From Sphagnum compactum (lineage: Eukaryota > Bryophyta > Sphagnopsida > Sphagnales): DNA of 64,000 nt. Shown here one piece after another: positions 60,401 through 64,000 of the stretch (the first letter of the stretch is position 1; each line of letters opens with the position of its first letter). The stretch is from NCBI GenBank assembly GCA_965153455.1, contig OZ234499.1:15806271-15870270 (forward strand), in the 5' to 3' direction. The notes under the pieces are model-generated. The model did not search any database and was not told the DNA's origin. It saw nothing but the letters and a program-made list of their open reading frames with translations. Position numbers and translations under genes: made by a program.

Positions 60401-60872
60401 TTCAACCTCTTCTAGCCAAAAACTTTATTTTTAATTGTCAACATGTTTAAATTCCTATTTCATTTGAATTTCAAATATGTTTTACATTCTAATTGTGTTG
60501 AATGTATAATACTTGCAAGTTTTAATAAAACAAGTTATAAAAATTATTAATCAAGCATTGTGCTTTATAGACTTTGAGTATTTATGATCTTTATGTTCAT
60601 TGAAAGTTTGATTTTAGGTGTTTATACTTGAGTTAGTACCACCCACTATTCCTTGCTATACTATTCTAAAATGATGTAGGCCTAGTTTGTGTGAATTCTA
60701 CCACTATCATTTTAAATTGTTATAAGGTAATTGAAAGTTTGCATTTTTTGCCTAGTTAAGGTTTGGGCATTTTTTTTCCTTAACATACATGTTGGCACAA
60801 TTTTCTTGGATCTTGTTTTGTCATTTAGATGGTAAAAAAAGGAGGTTAAGAGTACGTTTCATGGTTTACTAA

Positions 60873-61148
60873 TCACAAACTTCTTGGGCCATGATTTGAT
60901 AATAGTAGTAATGCAAAATATGTTTTTCATATGCTTGTATTGTTTACACATAGATGTCATGCATCTAAAACATGCATGAAACAAGTATAAATAGGATGAA
61001 AATTTTAATAGTAAAATCTTGCATCCTACTTATATGTGTTTCATACATGTTTTAGACACATAACATCCATGTTTAAATAATACAAAAATATGAAAAAATA
61101 CATTATGCATACTACTATTGCCAAATCATGGCCTAAGAAATTTGTGAT
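60873..61148. mobile_element. 276-bp imperfect foldback element
   Basis: The left arm (60873-60998) and right arm (about 61022-61148) are inverted repeats of about 125 bp. They share TTGGGCCATGATTTG versus TTAGGCCATGATTTG, ATAGTAGTA, TCTAAAACATG, ATGAAACA and TAGGATG. The loop is about 23 bp. It would make a long near-perfect hairpin RNA. No target duplication is evident, and it could be a MITE of the pogo or hAT class. Confidence 0.75.
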
Positions 61149-62486
61149 GTGCTTGCATTCTACAATGAACATGCCCCTCCTTTTCAATTCAACTCCTTTT
61201 CAATTAAGTCTATAGCTTTTTTCAATGCCTCATTTGTTTATTTTCTTCTCCCACTTGTTACAAGGATCCCATTAACTTTTGGCGCCTCGTGTGTTTCTTG
61301 TGATGCACATTAAGGGGGCAAATTTTCCTTGTCCAATGCATTAGTTGGTCTAGTTCATGCAACTTCATCGATTGCAAAACACATTTTAGCTAATGAATAA
61401 TCCACTCCTATTGGCCCTAACCTTTAACAAGTGGGTGGGGAGGTGTGCATTTCAACCCTATTAGTATGTTATTCTCCTTCCTACAGATAGCTCAAGAAAA
61501 TAACAAGTGTGTTAGGTTAGGATATGTTGGAATTGCGTATGTTTCTAATGGTTTAATGGAGAAGAGGAAAAATCGTAAAAATTTGAAAAGTCTTCCAACA
61601 CTAAATTGATGTTTGTTATTGATTTGCAAGGTGTAGATGTGAATCTTAGTGTGTGATGGCCTTGAATTGGTTAAAATCTACTCCTCTTTGAAATCTTCAT
61701 TTAAAAATATGACACTATAAATTTTTGAACCCAAAAATGAATAATATAAGAATTTTTTGAACCTTTGATTGTATAAATCCCATCTAGGACTTCAATTCCT
61801 ATCTCATTAGATGTAATTGATATTTTTAGGTTTGAGGTCTATAACTTTACATTTATTTTTTAGATGTGAATTTTGTTCTTTACATGATCTATTTTCCAAT
61901 TTGATTCTTAACCTTCTCAACATTACTATAATGTAAAATATTTTATTAAAAATCTCATGTTTTACACTAGTTGATAGAGAGGACATATTTAAAATTATTT
62001 TGAGAGGAATACAAATGAACAAGTTCTTACATCAACTTTGCCCCCATTAATTGTTCCCATGATGCTTTGTATTGACGGGGAATGGAAAGTTCACAAGATG
62101 GGTTCAATATGATATTTGAATCCTACCAAACAAGTTCATTTATGAACACACCAATGCATATTATGTTAGGGTTGCTTGTTGCTAGGTTTAATGACTTTAG
62201 TAAGTGTGAACTTTGTGCATCCTAAAAAGATTAGGGTTTTTGCACATTTATGATTAGATTAATGCTTTTTTAATGTGACAAACCAACCCCCGACTACAAG
62301 ATAGTGCCTTTTGCATGTTGCTAAAATAGTTGCAAATATTGGACCAAGTCGAACCTAGAACCAAGTTCAATATAATACCGTAGTAGTATCCTAGCAAGTT
62401 CAACACTAAATAATTATGAGTAAAAAAAGAGTCATGAATTTTGACGAATAATTAAAGTGTACTTAACAAGCAAAAAAATACTTTAA

Positions 62487-62728
62487 CAATTTCTTAATGG
62501 TTATGTCAAAATCTTAGAAAAAAATACACTAAATATTGAGCATCGAAGTGTTGAACTTGCTAGGCTACTTCGAAAGTGGTTGAGCTTTTTTTTTCTTCCC
62601 ATCGTAGCAATTTCTTAATGGTTATGTCGGAATCTTAAGAGAAAATACATTAAATATTCAACATCAATACGTTGAACTTGCTAGCAAAGTAACTTGCTAG
62701 GCTATGTTGCTAGTGACCGACTTTTTTT
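62487..62728 (+). repeat. Tandem duplication of a 121-bp unit
   Basis: CAATTTCTTAATGGTTATGT begins at 62487 and again at 62608. 'aaatacattaaatatt', 'gttgaacttgctag' and a T run followed by 'cccatc' or 'ccatc' recur in each unit. The second unit has a small inner duplication of 'aacttgctag'. Confidence 0.85.
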
Positions 62729-63007
62729 TTCCATCTTTGTCTATGATCAAGATGTATGTATGCATGCACTAGAATGTGACAATTTCACATCACCAAACAT
62801 CACACCATACCCATAAGTCAAGCCAATATTTTTTAATACTTGCCTTCATACACACACCCATAAATGAACACACAAAACTCGATCTCTTTCTTGGTTGGAT
62901 GACGTAAGAAAATCCAAACACAATATTTCAAAATTAGGCGTTTGATCATAGGCATGGTTTTGAACGATGGCAAGTGAACACATATGTGTATTGATCGGCT
63001 AAGTTAT

Positions 63008-63285
63008 GCACTATTAATTATTCAAATGTTTGGTTGTAAGCCTATGCTCGATGATGGGCATGTTTACCCTATCAATGTCCATTGATAGGTTTGATGGGCA
63101 TGTTTACCCTATCGATGTCCATTGATTGGTTTGATTATGCACTATTATTGCGACGTTTGGTTGTAAGCTTGTGTTTAGTGATGGGGGCATGTTTACTCTA
63201 TTCACATTCATTCATCGACTCGGTTTTGCACTATCATTGAAGCGTTCAATTGTTAGGCTTGTGTTCGACGATGGGCATGTTTATT
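63008..63285 (+). repeat. Higher-order tandem repeat, about 90 bp with a nested 40-bp duplication
   Basis: GCACTAT followed by 'cgtttggttgtaagc' or a variant, then 'gatgggcatgttta', occurs from 63008, 63137 and 63227. In the first unit the last part (GATGGGCATGTTTACCCTAT and 20 more bp) is itself duplicated at 63053 and 63093, an exact 40-bp step, which explains the longer first spacing. Confidence 0.8.
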
Positions 63286-63317
63286 AAGTGTTAGAAAATG
63301 ATTTGAGTTTTGACCTG

Positions 63318-63770
63318 GTTATCGTCGGTTATCAAGTCGACTATTGATAACCTACCAATCAGTTTTCGATTGTTTTGATAACCAATTAAATTGATAACCA
63401 TTTCATATGGGATTCTCAAAAATCCGTTAACATACCTTGATGACCTCATAATTATCGTCCAGGTAGGCTATCAAACTTGAAACAAAAATACGCTTTATTT
63501 TTTTAAAAAAAAGAAAAGAAAAAAAAAGAAAAATAATTCTAATTGATTTTTAAAACAACTTATAACCAGCTAGAAACCGACAGAATACCAGGCAGTTATA
63601 AACCGGTTATTTCATAACCTACCCTTATGCATAACCAGCGGTTAAAACACCCCAAGTTTCTGGATAAGCTACCCTCATGCATAACCAGCGGTTAACACCC
63701 CAAGTTTTTGGATAGCCTGCCCTCATGCATAGCCAACGGTTATGAACCAGCTTTTTTTGATAACCTACCC
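63318..63770. repeat. GGTTAT/ATAACC-rich region with three tandem 48-bp units
   Basis: ATAACC and its complement occur about fifteen times. Near 63622, 63671 and 63720 a unit of about 48 bp recurs (TATGCATAACCAGCGGTTA or a variant, then ACCCCAAGTTT and GGATA). Dense GGTTAT palindromes are common in ends of hAT-type elements, but no transposase is seen, so class assignment is open. Confidence 0.6.
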
Positions 63771-64000
63771 GGAAACCAAGAGGAACGACTGCGGGGTTGT
63801 GATAACCGGCGTGGCGGGCCGGAAAAGGGAGGCCGCACGAAACTAATACCCGGAGGTTATTAATATGTAAAAGCGAAATAACCGGCCGACACTGGTGGTT
63901 GGCGTCGTTGCCGACGGGCAGGAACGCGCGTGTGGCTGACTTGGTACGTCTTCCGCGTTCCGACACTCGTTCGCTGCTGCTGCTGCGACGCTCCTCTCCC
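63771..64000. other. GC-rich right edge, possible start region of another gene
   Basis: Base composition rises sharply, with many CG dinucleotides and a GCTGCTGCTGCTGC run just before the end of the window. This resembles the leader regions of the two genes seen here. No start codon or coding frame can be assigned before the window ends. Confidence 0.35.

Overview
This window reads as nuclear DNA of a land plant. The evidence is spliced genes with GT-AG introns, two plant-type protein families (an RZ-1-like RRM plus zinc-knuckle protein and a COP1-interacting-protein-7-like protein), telo-box and E2F-like promoter words, and relics of CACTA, hAT and pogo transposases. I cannot name the species. 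The relics and the low gene density would fit a non-flowering lineage, but that is only an inference.

Layout. 1-3400: an RZ-1-like gene on the minus strand (two coding exons), with a GC-rich leader and a composite E2F/telo-box upstream. 3400-9600: AT-rich DNA holding a badly decayed CACTA transposase (TNP2 type) on the minus strand. 10662-19304: a CIP7-like gene on the minus strand, rebuilt here as 11 coding exons (about 1644 residues), with a probable 5'-leader intron (19400-20276), small upstream ORFs and a GC-rich repeat block to 20760. 20770-52000: gene-poor, very AT-rich DNA with a decayed hAT transposase (about 26.3-28.1 kb), minisatellites, two adjacent MITE-like elements (32976-33533), a duplicated repeat pair, a short pogo-type element that keeps a C-terminal PCNA-box ORF (46039-46684), and a 1.2 kb cryptic repeat (about 49.6-50.9 kb). 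52170-55683: plus-strand exon-like pieces of an unrecognised coiled-coil protein, with stop codons in otherwise good exons, so probably a pseudogene. 56000-64000: more AT-rich DNA with a pogo DDE transposase relic (about 59.9-60.4 kb), a 276 bp foldback, tandem duplications, and a GC-rich right edge that may begin another gene.

Only two genes look intact. They are not an operon. One probably acts in nuclear RNA binding and processing, the other in light signalling or transcription downstream of COP1. The rest is mostly the history of transposon insertion and decay. I found no RNA gene, CRISPR array or virus-like gene.
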